From contig NZ_UQRQ01000012.1 of the NCBI RefSeq assembly GCF_900543425.1, positions 1-64,000 on the forward strand: 64,000 nt of DNA. The letters run 5' to 3'. The number at the start of each line of letters is the position of its first letter. Position 1 is the first letter of the stretch. The notes beneath the pieces are model-generated. The model was given only the letters and a program-made list of their open reading frames with translations, was not told where the DNA came from and ran no database searches. The stretch comes from an uncultured Sanguibacteroides sp. (GTDB lineage: Bacteria; Bacteroidota; Bacteroidia; Bacteroidales; Marinifilaceae). Shown in pieces: positions 27,712 to 36,727 of the stretch. The position numbers and the translations under genes are program-made.

Positions 27712-29019
27712 CTATTTTTTGCGCATGAAAATTTGAATGGGTACCCCTGTGAATTTCCAATGTTCGCGAATTTTGTTTTCCAAAAATCTTTTATACGGCT
27801 CTTTCACGTATTGTGGAAGATTGCAGTAGAAAGCAAACGAAGGAGTTGCGGTCGGTAATTGTGTGATGTATTTTATACGAACATATTTACCTTTCATACT
27901 GGGAGGAGGGAAGTTTTCTATCTCTTCCAGCATCACGTTATTCAATTCCGACGTTTTTATTTTTTGAGAACGGTTCTTATACGTTTCGATTGCCGCTTCC
28001 AGAGCCTTTAATAAACGTTGTTTCGTCAATGCCGAAGTAAAAATGATTTGTACGTCATTGAAGGGGGCTATTCTCATCCTTAACTCTTTTTCGAAATTGA
28101 TAAGGGTTTTGTTATCTTTTTCTACAAGATCCCATTTGTTGACGAGAATAACAACTCCTTTCTGGTTTCGTTCGATCAGATGGAAGATGTTTAAATCTTG
28201 GGATTCCATGCCTCTGGTCGCATCAATGAGTAACATACATATATCCGAATCTTCTATCGCTCTTACGGAACGCATAACGGAATAAAATTCGACGTCTTCA
28301 TTTACCTTGGTTCTTTTCCGTAACCCTGCCGTGTCGATCAATAGAAAGTCATGCCCGAAACGATTGTAACGGGTGGTTAACGTATCTCTTGTTGTTCCGG
28401 CTACGTCGGTCACAATATTACGTTCTTCACCTATCAAGGCATTGATGGTAGATGATTTTCCCACGTTCGGCCGTCCTACGATCGCTATTTTGGGAAGATG
28501 TTCTGTTTCTTCAATGGTATTATCGGAAAAATGTGAGACCACTTTATCTAACAGGTCGCCCGTCCCTGAACCGCTGGCGGAAGAAATCGGGAATAACTCT
28601 TCTCCTATTCCCAGTTTATAGAACTCATGGGCATCGTATAAGCGTTCTCCATTATCCACTTTATTGACAACGAGATAGGTCGGTTTGTCTACTTTCCTTA
28701 ACAGTTTGGCAAAACTTTGATCCAAATCGGTGATTCCCAGTTCCACATCACATACGAAAAGGATAACATCTGCCTCGTCTAAAGCCAATATTACCTGTTT
28801 GTTAATCTCTTCTTCAAATATATCCGAACTGTTGGATACATAACCGCCGGTATCGATAACGGAAAATTCTTTACCGATCCAGTCTGATTTTCCGTAATTG
28901 CGGTCGCGGGTTACTCCACTCTCTTCATTTACAATGGCTTTTCTTTTTCCAACCAATCGATTGAAAAGGGTTGATTTTCCTACATTCGGTCGTCCTACGA
29001 TTGCTACTATATTACTCAT
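27712..29019 (-). CDS. der: Ribosome biogenesis GTPase Der (EngA)
   Basis: A 435-residue essential GTPase with two tandem G domains for late 50S assembly. The first has GRPNVGKSTLFN at residues 8-19, DTGG and NKVD; the second has GRPNVGKSSTIN, DTAG and NKWD. A C-terminal KH-like domain follows (KYITQLPTATPSFAFYCN, then the ending IQIFMRKK). Length and order are standard. It is monocistronic, with a terminator immediately after the stop. Confidence 0.96.
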   Translation of the reverse strand: MSNIVAIVGRPNVGKSTLFNRLVGKRKAIVNEESGVTRDRNYGKSDWIGKEFSVIDTGGYVSNSSDIFEEEINKQVILALDEADVILFVCDVELGITDLDQSFAKLLRKVDKPTYLVVNKVDNGERLYDAHEFYKLGIGEELFPISSASGSGTGDLLDKVVSHFSDNTIEETEHLPKIAIVGRPNVGKSSTINALIGEERNIVTDVAGTTRDTLTTRYNRFGHDFLLIDTAGLRKRTKVNEDVEFYSVMRSVRAIEDSDICMLLIDATRGMESQDLNIFHLIERNQKGVVILVNKWDLVEKDNKTLINFEKELRMRIAPFNDVQIIFTSALTKQRLLKALEAAIETYKNRSQKIKTSELNNVMLEEIENFPPPSMKGKYVRIKYITQLPTATPSFAFYCNLPQYVKEPYKRFLENKIREHWKFTGVPIQIFMRKK

Positions 29020-29181
29020 ATGAATTAATTGTAAATTTTAGATTAAGCGATTAAGTAATTCCGTGACGGATTTGGATTACAGGCATTTGGTGAAAAAATT
29101 ATTACTCCATCGAGATTTTTATTTCATATCCTTCATCAAATCATTCATTCCGTTAATCACATAATCAAAATATGTTTGTTT

Positions 29182-30066
29182 TTAGGCTTGTTTGTACCCA
29201 AAATTCTTCAAATCTTTTTCCTTGTTTCTCCAATCTTTCAACACTTTTACGTAGAGATTGAGGAATACTTTTTTGCCAAAAAAAGCCTCTATATCCAAAC
29301 GGGCTTCTGTACCTACTTTTTTTAGAGAGGCCCCCTGATGTCCGATAATTATTCCTTTTTGCGAATCGCGTTCCACGTTAATGACAGCCATAATATTAAT
29401 TCGTTTCGCTTCTTCTTTGAATTCCTCCACGACGACTTCCACGGAATAAGGTACTTCTTTGTCGTAATTTAAAAGGATCTTTTCCCGTATAATCTCGGTA
29501 ACGAAAAAACGAGCAGGCATATCGGTTAAATCTTCTTTATTGAAGTAAGGCTCACCGACGGGCAAGAGCTCCAGTATCCGTTTGTATAGATTGTCCACGT
29601 TGAAATTTTCCGTGGCTGAAAGTGGAAATATTTCAGCCTGAGGTAAGATTTGCTTCCACCTGTCGAATAAAGCGTCTAATTTGTCGGATGTGGTTAAATC
29701 TATTTTATTGATGACCAACAGAATCGGGGATGGGCTTTGCTTTACCTTTTCAATAAAGTCTGCATTTTTTTCGAAATCTTCAACGACATCAGTAACATAA
29801 AGGATGATGTCTGCATCAATGATTGCCGATTTGGAAAAATCAAGCATGTATTCTTGCATTTTATAGCTGGGTTTGACAACACCCGGTGTATCGGAAAATA
29901 CGATTTGATAATCATCTCCGTTCACGATTCCTTTGATCCTATGCCTGGTCGTTTGTGATTTGGAGGTGATGATAGATAATTTTTCTCCGACCAACCGATT
30001 CATTAAGGTTGATTTTCCTACGTTGGGATTCCCCAATATGTTGACAAAACCTGCTCTATGCTCCAT
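29182..30066 (-). CDS. era: GTPase Era
   Basis: A 294-residue GTPase that binds 16S rRNA and acts in 30S maturation. The G domain has GNPNVGKSTLMN at residues 12-23, switch TSKSQTTRHR, DTPG and NKID; the C-terminal KH domain has IIGHQGASLKKVG. A tail of about 15 residues follows. The 162 bases between era and der hold no gene. A TAnnTTTG element lies upstream. Confidence 0.96.
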   Translation of the reverse strand: MEHRAGFVNILGNPNVGKSTLMNRLVGEKLSIITSKSQTTRHRIKGIVNGDDYQIVFSDTPGVVKPSYKMQEYMLDFSKSAIIDADIILYVTDVVEDFEKNADFIEKVKQSPSPILLVINKIDLTTSDKLDALFDRWKQILPQAEIFPLSATENFNVDNLYKRILELLPVGEPYFNKEDLTDMPARFFVTEIIREKILLNYDKEVPYSVEVVVEEFKEEAKRINIMAVINVERDSQKGIIIGHQGASLKKVGTEARLDIEAFFGKKVFLNLYVKVLKDWRNKEKDLKNFGYKQA

Positions 30067-30089
30067 TTATTTAATCATTTAATTGAGGG

Positions 30090-30097
30090 CAAAGGTA
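30090..30097 (-). promoter_or_regulatory. Promoter -7 element for era
   Basis: TACCTTTG on the minus strand, 24 bases before the era ATG, fits TAnnTTTG. No clear TTTG at the expected distance. Confidence 0.5.
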
Positions 30098-30166
30098 CGA
30101 TAACTAATTGAAAGTTGGAAATCGGGAGTTGAAATTTCTTTCGAGACAGGAATGAAAACAATTTGT

Positions 30167-30174
30167 TATCTTTG
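30167..30174 (+). promoter_or_regulatory. Promoter -7 element for the YhcH-family gene
   Basis: TATCTTTG, an exact TAnnTTTG, ends 20 bases before the ATG at 30195 and is back to back with the era promoter. Confidence 0.55.
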
Positions 30175-30194
30175 TCTGAAATAAATGAAATGCA

Positions 30195-30644
30195 ATGATT
30201 ATAGATAAAATTTTGAATAGTAGTAGTATAGAAAATCTGAACCCGTATTTTAAAGCTGTGTTCGATTATATAAAGACTCATGATATGGCCATTATGCCTT
30301 TGGGACGTATCGATATTGCAGGAGATGACGCTTACATAAAGGTGGATGAGGTAGATGGAAAAGAGAAAGAAGAGGCTTTTTTGGAGCGTCACGAGTCTTA
30401 TATCGATATACAACTTCCCTTGTCAGGCGGGGAAATTTATGGATGGAAGGCTAAGGAAGATCTGCAAAACATAAAAACAGCTTATGAGGTTGAAGGTGAT
30501 TTTATGTTTTATCAGGACAGACCTTCTTTCTATTTTCCGTTACAGGCCGGAGAGTTTGTGATATTCTTCCCGGGAGATGCCCATGCTCCTTGTATCGGAA
30601 AAGGAAAAATAAGAAAGGTAGTAGCCAAAGTAAAAAAGGGATAG
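30195..30644 (+). CDS. YhcH/YjgK/YiaL-family cupin-like protein
   Basis: A 149-residue protein of the YhcH/YjgK/YiaL (DUF386) family, small beta-sandwich proteins often found with sugar-acid or sialic-acid genes. The conserved E-x-H...YIDIQLPLSGGEIYGW and FFPGDAHAPCIG segments supply likely metal-binding residues. No sialic-acid genes are nearby, so its substrate is not indicated by context. It may be cotranscribed with the following hydrolase gene. Confidence 0.85.
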   Translation: MIIDKILNSSSIENLNPYFKAVFDYIKTHDMAIMPLGRIDIAGDDAYIKVDEVDGKEKEEAFLERHESYIDIQLPLSGGEIYGWKAKEDLQNIKTAYEVEGDFMFYQDRPSFYFPLQAGEFVIFFPGDAHAPCIGKGKIRKVVAKVKKG

Positions 30645-30738
30645 ATTATAAAGTGATCGAAAGATGGTGAAATTGAACTCGATTCAAGAGTTAGCCGATC
30701 CTAAAATCATTTGGTCAATAAATTTAAAATCATGGACT

Positions 30739-31887
30739 ATGAAAAGAATATATAAAATCGTTATAGGAGTATTAGTCGTTCTATCTGTGGTCTATTTTTG
30801 TCTGCCTTATTATGCTCAACAGGCTTTGATTCATTGGTTTCCGGATATTGACGATTTGTCTTTGTTTGAGAAACATACCGTGATGAAGCCGGATAGTTGT
30901 TGGGAGTGGATGGCGGCTCATGATTACAACGACTATCAATTGGAGAAGGAGGACGATGCTTATTTGGATCAATATAAAACGGTTTCTTTTCTTGTTATTC
31001 AGAATGATAGTATCGTATATGAGGAGTATAGAGACGGTTGGAACGATACGTTAACGTCTAATATTTTCTCTGCTACTAAAAGTATCGTAGGGCTTCTGAT
31101 CGGAGCCGCTTTGGATGAAGGGAAGATCGGAAGTTTGGATGATCCGGTAGCGAAATATATACCTGAATTCGGAAAGGACGAGAGGGCGAAGATTACAATT
31201 CGTCATCTATTGACAATGAGTGGTGGGTTGAGTTGGGACGAATCGTATAGTTCCCTTTTTTCCGTTACGACTCATGGGTATTACGGAAACGATTTGTATA
31301 AATTGGTCACCAACTTGAAAGCGGTCGATGAACCTGGAAGACAATTCTCTTATCGTAGCGGTGATACACAGATATTGGCTTTTGTCATAGAGAAAGCAAC
31401 CGGAAAGACCGTTAGTGCGTACGCGGAAGAAAAACTATGGAAGCCGATGCAGGCTTGTCGGGATGCTTATTGGTTGTTAGACAAGAAAGAGGGGGATGAA
31501 AAAGCATTTTGTTGTTTTCATGCTACGGCCCGGGAGATGGCTCGATTTGCTCGCTTAATGATGCATGACGGAAATTGGAACGGGAAGCAGTTGATCTCCG
31601 AAGCCTATATGCGGGAGGCGACTACCCCGGCTTCCTATTTGAAAGACGAATGGGGGAAAGATTCATTGGATTATTATGGTTTTCAGATTTGGATCATGGA
31701 TTATAAAGGAATGCAAAATCCTTACTTCAGGGGAATGTTAGGACAATACGTCATAGCCATTCCTGAAAAAAATGCCATAGTCGTTCGGTTGGGACATAAA
31801 AAGGACGAGAAGCGTGTAAGGGAAACTACAAAGGATGTGTACCGGTATATGGATATAGCGACCAAAATTTTGGATAGCCGGAAGTGA
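30739..31887 (+). CDS. Serine hydrolase, beta-lactamase class C-like
   Basis: A 382-residue membrane-anchored or exported enzyme. Residues about 5-24 are a hydrophobic N-terminal segment. The active-site SxxK is S111-A-T-K114, the second motif is Tyr205 in YRSGD, and GLSWDE and HLLTMSGG are typical of this family. Members include esterases, D-amino peptidases and penicillin-binding-like proteins, so resistance should not be inferred. The reading frame starts 25 codons earlier, but the selected ATG gives a proper signal or anchor sequence. Confidence 0.82.
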   Translation: MKRIYKIVIGVLVVLSVVYFCLPYYAQQALIHWFPDIDDLSLFEKHTVMKPDSCWEWMAAHDYNDYQLEKEDDAYLDQYKTVSFLVIQNDSIVYEEYRDGWNDTLTSNIFSATKSIVGLLIGAALDEGKIGSLDDPVAKYIPEFGKDERAKITIRHLLTMSGGLSWDESYSSLFSVTTHGYYGNDLYKLVTNLKAVDEPGRQFSYRSGDTQILAFVIEKATGKTVSAYAEEKLWKPMQACRDAYWLLDKKEGDEKAFCCFHATAREMARFARLMMHDGNWNGKQLISEAYMREATTPASYLKDEWGKDSLDYYGFQIWIMDYKGMQNPYFRGMLGQYVIAIPEKNAIVVRLGHKKDEKRVRETTKDVYRYMDIATKILDSRK

Positions 31888-31894
31888 AAATAGA

Positions 31895-31922
31895 ACGGAT
31901 GATCGGGAAAGATCATCCGTTT
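31895..31922. terminator. Bidirectional hairpin terminator
   Basis: Perfect 10-pair stem ACGGATGATC / GATCATCCGT with loop GGGAAA, between the convergent hydrolase and Spy-like genes. T runs on either side are short. Confidence 0.75.
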
Positions 31923-31930
31923 GGTATATA

Positions 31931-32428
31931 TTAGTTGCATTTACCGCAGCATTGCGATTGCTCTTCGCGAACCTCGGGTGCTCCCTCTCTATTGTTATTG
32001 CGCCTGTCCATCATTTCTTTACGGCGTTTTTCCATTTCCTGCTTTTTCTTTTCCAGGTTGGTGATATAGGTTTTGTATTGCTCTTCGGTTAATATCTTTT
32101 TCATGGATGCGTTTTGTTCTTTTTCCAATTTTTGATTGTAGAACATTAAAGAATCCTGGTTATTGCGATACTTTTGGAAGATTTCGCCTCTTTTTTTAAA
32201 ATCGGTAGTGAATAGTTCTGAAACTTGTTTTTCTTGTTTTTCATCTAATTTTAGCTCGGTCTTCAATTGAGCGACCCTTTTCTGAATCATCTGCTCGAGA
32301 TTCATCCTTTCTCTCGGTCCACGTTGGTGGTGTTGTTGACCCTGGTGTTCTTCATGATGATTCTGTGCTTCTATGCTGAAACTAAAACACATCAAAAGGG
32401 CGGAAATAATAAATGTTACTGTTTTCAT
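31931..32428 (-). CDS. His/Cys-rich Spy/CpxP-like periplasmic protein
   Basis: A 165-residue secreted helical protein. A signal peptide (about residues 1-21, ending EAQ) is followed by a His-rich stretch (NHHEEHQGQQHHQRG), then long charged helices with repeats of the LTxEQ type (KILTEEQYKTYITNLEKKK) as in Spy/CpxP/DUF4890-like proteins. The C terminus ends in QCCGKCN with three Cys. Such proteins are periplasmic chaperones or stress sensors; the added His and Cys clusters suggest metal binding, which is inference. It is monocistronic. Confidence 0.72.
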   Translation of the reverse strand: MKTVTFIISALLMCFSFSIEAQNHHEEHQGQQHHQRGPRERMNLEQMIQKRVAQLKTELKLDEKQEKQVSELFTTDFKKRGEIFQKYRNNQDSLMFYNQKLEKEQNASMKKILTEEQYKTYITNLEKKKQEMEKRRKEMMDRRNNNREGAPEVREEQSQCCGKCN

Positions 32429-32633
32429 ACTTGTTTCGTTTTAAATTAAACATTTATGTTTGCTGAATATAAGACAATATTAAACGTAAAAAGTTTATTC
32501 TCGATTTTTATACGATAATTACAAGCGGATTGTAATTATCGTATCGGCAGGGAATATACGAGAACAAACAGAAACAAGTTGTTCTTTAGGTATTATTATT
32601 CGGAAGGGAATGCCGCTCGGGTAAACGACCTGT

Positions 32634-34121
32634 TTAATGTTTAATCGTAATTTTTTTCCCCTTTGACTCGTTGTGAAAACGGTCAACGGAGGTAATAACG
32701 AAACGGTATTTCGTATTCTTGGTATCGGTTGGTAAATAACACTCTGTATAGCGGGTGAATGCCATGATCTTCGACGGATTGTCCAAATCGATCTTTTCTC
32801 CCCGCTTGAAACGGTAAATCACAAAATATTGAGCATCCTGCGGATTTTCCCGCTCTCCTTTGACTTTCCATTTTAACGTGTAACCCTGTGGCGTTTTTTC
32901 AGCTTTCAGGTTGCATATTTTTTTAGGGTGATGATCGTACATATGCGTGTAGGCCGGGATGAGGGCCGGATAACGATGATAGTTTTGTTGCAGGCTATCG
33001 GCGATCCCGTTGTTATTCCATAATATTTCGTTAGCTGGCCAAAAACAATGTCCTTTGACGTGGCGTAGAGAATGTTCGATTTTCATTTTGCGGGTTAGAT
33101 CCCCGGCTTTCATGGAGCGGGCCACGTCCTGACCGATATAGAGATGAACGTTATGTGCATGCTTGTCCCACCATTGAGCTAACGTGGTGTAATCGGCAGC
33201 CGGATGCCCTATTTCCCAATAGATTTGAGGTATATTGTAATCGATCCACTTCTTTTTAACCCAGAGGGTAATGTCCGCGTACAGGTTATCGTAGTTTTGC
33301 AGACCGTTTGTATTACTTCCGCTGCCATCCGGCGTATTTTTTTTATTTCTGTAAATACCGAAAGGGCTAATACCGAAGCGTACCCAGGATTTCGTAGAAG
33401 CAATGGTATGTTTTAGTGTTTGTATGAGCCTGTTTACGTTTTCTCTCCTCCAATCATCTTTGTTTTCCTGTGAATATCCTTTAGGGATTCCATAGGTTTG
33501 AAAACTGTTTTCATCGGGGAAAGGTAGACCGTTTACCGGGTAGGGATAGAAGTAATCATCCATATGAATGGCATCGATATCGTAGCGTTGTACGATATCT
33601 TTTACCACCTCACAGATAAATTTCCGACATTCCGGTATTCCCGGATCGAAGAGAATCTGCTTATTGTAGGTTACAAACCATTCCGGATGTTGGTGGTAGA
33701 CGTGAGATTCCGCGAAAGTCGTATTTCCCGATGTACTGGCCCGGAAAGGATTTAACCAGGCATGGAATTCCATATTCCGTTTATGGCACTCTTCGATAAG
33801 AAAGGCCGTGGGATCAAAAAAGGGTTCTGGAGCTTTACCTTGTATTCCGGTACAAAAACGACTCCATGGTTCCAATTCGGAAGGGTACCAGGCATCAGCT
33901 TCCGGTCTTATTTGAAAAATGATGGCATTGAAACCGCATTTTTGGAGGAAATTGAGTTTTCGGATGAAGTCGGCTTTCATTTCATCGATACTCATTCGAC
34001 TGTATTCGTTTTGGTGAACGGTTTGTATCCAGGCTCCCCGAAATTCGCGTTTGATTTGTGCAGAAGTATTTGCACAGATAGAAACGAGTACAGTAAAAAT
34101 CAGTAGACGAACGTATTTCAT
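32634..34121 (-). CDS. GHL10-family glycoside hydrolase-like protein (DUF187/YngK)
   Basis: A 495-residue secreted protein with signal peptide (cleavage likely after NTSA). The TIM-barrel domain of the GHL10 family spans about residues 25-340: FRGAWIQTVHQ, FNAIIFQIRPEADAWY, FHAWLNPFRAS, DAIHMDDYFYPYP and GISPFGIYRN are conserved, and the acidic residues in HMDDYF are likely catalytic. A fibronectin type III-like domain follows (about 400-495). Homologues act on cell-wall or other glycans. A textbook promoter lies upstream, so the gene is probably housekeeping-expressed. Confidence 0.88.
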   Translation of the reverse strand: MKYVRLLIFTVLVSICANTSAQIKREFRGAWIQTVHQNEYSRMSIDEMKADFIRKLNFLQKCGFNAIIFQIRPEADAWYPSELEPWSRFCTGIQGKAPEPFFDPTAFLIEECHKRNMEFHAWLNPFRASTSGNTTFAESHVYHQHPEWFVTYNKQILFDPGIPECRKFICEVVKDIVQRYDIDAIHMDDYFYPYPVNGLPFPDENSFQTYGIPKGYSQENKDDWRRENVNRLIQTLKHTIASTKSWVRFGISPFGIYRNKKNTPDGSGSNTNGLQNYDNLYADITLWVKKKWIDYNIPQIYWEIGHPAADYTTLAQWWDKHAHNVHLYIGQDVARSMKAGDLTRKMKIEHSLRHVKGHCFWPANEILWNNNGIADSLQQNYHRYPALIPAYTHMYDHHPKKICNLKAEKTPQGYTLKWKVKGERENPQDAQYFVIYRFKRGEKIDLDNPSKIMAFTRYTECYLPTDTKNTKYRFVITSVDRFHNESKGKKITIKH

Positions 34122-34151
34122 ATAGGTGGTATTTTAGCGTCAGATTTTTCG

Positions 34152-34182
34152 CAAAGATAGAGAATAATCACAACGAAGCAAA
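34152..34182 (-). promoter_or_regulatory. Promoter for the GHL10 gene
   Basis: On the minus strand TTTG (34182-34179), exactly 19 bases, then TATCTTTG (34159-34152): a full match to the Bacteroides promoter, about 30 bases before the ATG. Confidence 0.85.
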
Positions 34183-34278
34183 TTCTACCGGAGGAAGGAG
34201 AGAGGGAAAGAGTGCCCTCTGGCTGCTCTTTCCCTGAAATTCAAAGGTGTGTGTTGGTGTACGAGCAAGAATTGCTCA

Positions 34279-36180
34279 TTACTGGTGTGAAACACCATTT
34301 AAAAAAGAAGATTCTTGTATATTTTCTGCTAATTCTTTCATTTTAAACTTAATTTCCTTCGTTGCCGTGGAGTTTATTTTTACTTCTGCATTAATTACCT
34401 GCCGGGCTGTTTGCAATGCTTTTTCCGGTAACTCCATCTCTTGGTATAAATAGGCTAATAAAAAAAGAGGATACAACCTGTTCGGAACTAAGTAGTGTGC
34501 TTTAAGAAAATAGTATTCCGCCTGATGAAATTGTTTTTGGGCCTGATAGTTTTTACCGATCAGGTTAAAGATCATAGGATCGGCCATACCTTGTGCCGCT
34601 TCCGATAAAATTTGGTTTCCCTTGTCGAAATGTCCTGTCTTTGATAAAGCGTCCCCGTATTCAAATAAAAAGTCGGGATGGATCTTTAAAGTCTGATATA
34701 GGGCTCCGTAGGACTCTGCGGCTGTGGCAAAAATTTTCATATCGTAATATTTTTGAGCTTGAGCCCATTGGGTATAAGCCTGTCGCATCTGATATTTCGG
34801 ATAGATAATTCCGATATTTATTCCTAAAAGTAAAAGATAGATAAAAATAGGATGCATCTTCCCTCGGGATGGATTCTGGACTTGTGACGTGTTACAGAGT
34901 GCGAGAAGGAGGGGAAAAAGTATCGCAAGTGCCAACGTGCTTAATGGATAAGAAAACAACGACACAATACCAAAGGCAATAAAAGCAGCTACCGGGGCTA
35001 CCATGTGCGGGTTGTGTCGGATGTTACGCAGTCCGTACCATAAAGTGGAACAGAGCAAAATTAAAAAAAGAGCAATACCGATTATACCCCCTTCTACGGC
35101 AATCTGTAAGAATTCATTAAACCCGTATTCGGGAATGTCTGCAAGTAATTTTTCCCTTGGAGTGAAATCTCCTTGCATAAAATAATTTGTTTGTGCTTCC
35201 CCGTATGCTGCTGGAAAATTTCCAATGCCGACACCGGTTAACGGGTGTTCTTTTAATGAAGAAAGTGATATCTTCCACACCAGTAACCGACCGTCGGCGG
35301 AATCTTTTTTCAGCCTGTAGATTCCATAACAGGCAATAGAAAGCACTAGGATGAAACTTATCAATAAGGTTAGATAACCTTTGGGATGTTGTTGATGTAT
35401 TTTATGTAGTTTTTCTTTTAGTTTGAAAAGATAAAAGAGAATAATACCGGAACCTGCCATGCCGGCAAACCATGCACTCCGGGCCATGGTGGCTGGAAGA
35501 ATGGTTATGATTCCAATAAGTGTGGAACCCGATAGAAAAAGTAAAAGGGCAATCGTTGCTATCTCATTATCCGCTTCCGCCGTTACCGTTCTACCCTTTT
35601 GTTGAACGATGGTTATCAATTTTTGGGCTAATCGAATGGTCCAATATAAACTAAACGGTATAACGATGGCCAGAAAAGCTGCATATGGCCCCGGATTATT
35701 AAAAGATCCAGTAATGCTGAACCGGGAATTCTGGCTGGGTAAATAGGAGTATAATTGACAGTATCCCCAAATGACTTCAATAAAAGCCAAGGCGATTAAC
35801 ATGAAATGAAAAGTTATATCGGCCGTTTTATTTAATTGGAAAAAAGCAAGAAAATAGAAATAAGAAGTGATTACTAACAGGAGAGTTCCTGTTTTCATCA
35901 CTTCATGTGTGTTGGTTGAAAGATATATGCCTGTAATCGCTACAGTCATTGTAATCATATTTAAGTTGGTGATATGATTCCATGCAAAATAGAAAGATTT
36001 ACGTAAAGTGAGTATACAAGCGATTATTCCAGCAGCCGGCAAAAAGGTAAAAAACCAGAATTGCTTGGCCACGGAAACACCATGAATGATTTTTGTATCT
36101 ATAATCAGCATGGTAGCCGTCAATAGAAAGAAAATCAAAAAAATGGCATATGTGCTCCACTTATGAATCGCTTTTATCAT
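34279..36180 (-). CDS. O-antigen ligase-like (Wzy_C) membrane protein with TPR domain
   Basis: A 633-residue protein. Residues about 1-430 hold around ten helices and the Wzy_C region with the large periplasmic loop (DGRLLVWKISLSSL, HPLTGVGIGNF, PEYGFNEFLQIAVEGGIIG), the pattern of O-antigen ligases, Wzy polymerases and PglL-type protein O-glycosyltransferases. Residues about 470-620 are TPR-like helical repeats. The start overlaps the preceding gene by 20 bases, so it is translated from the same message as the redoxin and propeller genes. Context favours a role with those proteins and the NVEALA peptide, not lipopolysaccharide synthesis, but the acceptor is unknown. Confidence 0.8.
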   Translation of the reverse strand: MIKAIHKWSTYAIFLIFFLLTATMLIIDTKIIHGVSVAKQFWFFTFLPAAGIIACILTLRKSFYFAWNHITNLNMITMTVAITGIYLSTNTHEVMKTGTLLLVITSYFYFLAFFQLNKTADITFHFMLIALAFIEVIWGYCQLYSYLPSQNSRFSITGSFNNPGPYAAFLAIVIPFSLYWTIRLAQKLITIVQQKGRTVTAEADNEIATIALLLFLSGSTLIGIITILPATMARSAWFAGMAGSGIILFYLFKLKEKLHKIHQQHPKGYLTLLISFILVLSIACYGIYRLKKDSADGRLLVWKISLSSLKEHPLTGVGIGNFPAAYGEAQTNYFMQGDFTPREKLLADIPEYGFNEFLQIAVEGGIIGIALFLILLCSTLWYGLRNIRHNPHMVAPVAAFIAFGIVSLFSYPLSTLALAILFPLLLALCNTSQVQNPSRGKMHPIFIYLLLLGINIGIIYPKYQMRQAYTQWAQAQKYYDMKIFATAAESYGALYQTLKIHPDFLFEYGDALSKTGHFDKGNQILSEAAQGMADPMIFNLIGKNYQAQKQFHQAEYYFLKAHYLVPNRLYPLFLLAYLYQEMELPEKALQTARQVINAEVKINSTATKEIKFKMKELAENIQESSFLNGVSHQ

Positions 36181-36727
36181 AAATTTCCATTTGTTTCTTA
36201 TATAGTCTCCACAAAGATTTATTCTTTACCGGATTACCGACCAATATGACTTTTCCGTTTTTATCCAATAAAAAAGATTGAAATTCAGGTTGTGACGGCA
36301 AATTCTTGTTTGCTTTAGCGAATGAATTGTCATAATCGTAAAACAACGGGTAATTGAATTTATTCTTAACCGCAAAAGCAGAGATTTCATCAAAATTAGA
36401 TGAATGAATCACGAAGATGAAATTAATCTCTTTGCCGTGTTGTTTTACCTCTTCTATGAGTAAACGCCAGTCATACAGTCGCATATTGCATTCCGTGCAT
36501 CCGGTCGTATCAACAAAAGTAAGAACGTTATAGTCTTTATCTAATATTTCGGTCTGGGAGATCGTGGTATCTCTTCCTTCTACCTTAGGTTTCAGGGAAG
36601 AGGGAATCGTAACGGTCTTTCCGTACCATTCCTGTACCACTTTCTTGGTCTGATCCTCTTTCGAATAGCAACCGGAGAGGATTAGCGTGATCGAAATCAT
36701 TAGTATAAATGATCTATTCCAATGCAT
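36161..36727 (-). CDS. Thioredoxin-like lipoprotein
   Basis: A 188-residue protein with lipoprotein signal (lipobox LSGC, Cys20) and a thioredoxin-like fold. The redox motif is C77-T-E-C80, within FVDTTGCTECNMRL. SFLLDKNGKVILVGNP is the usual strand-turn near the C terminus of TlpA/redoxin proteins. It overlaps the propeller gene by 14 bases and the ligase-like gene by 20 bases. It may form or reshuffle disulfides in the three-Cys NVEALA peptide; this is inference from linkage. Confidence 0.78.
   Translation of the reverse strand: MHWNRSFILMISITLILSGCYSKEDQTKKVVQEWYGKTVTIPSSLKPKVEGRDTTISQTEILDKDYNVLTFVDTTGCTECNMRLYDWRLLIEEVKQHGKEINFIFVIHSSNFDEISAFAVKNKFNYPLFYDYDNSFAKANKNLPSQPEFQSFLLDKNGKVILVGNPVKNKSLWRLYKKQMEIYDKSDS

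Noticed and set aside
30739..31887. Beta-lactamase resistance gene
   Set aside because: SxxK and YxS motifs fit the broad class C-like serine hydrolase family; nothing specific to antibiotic hydrolysis is seen.
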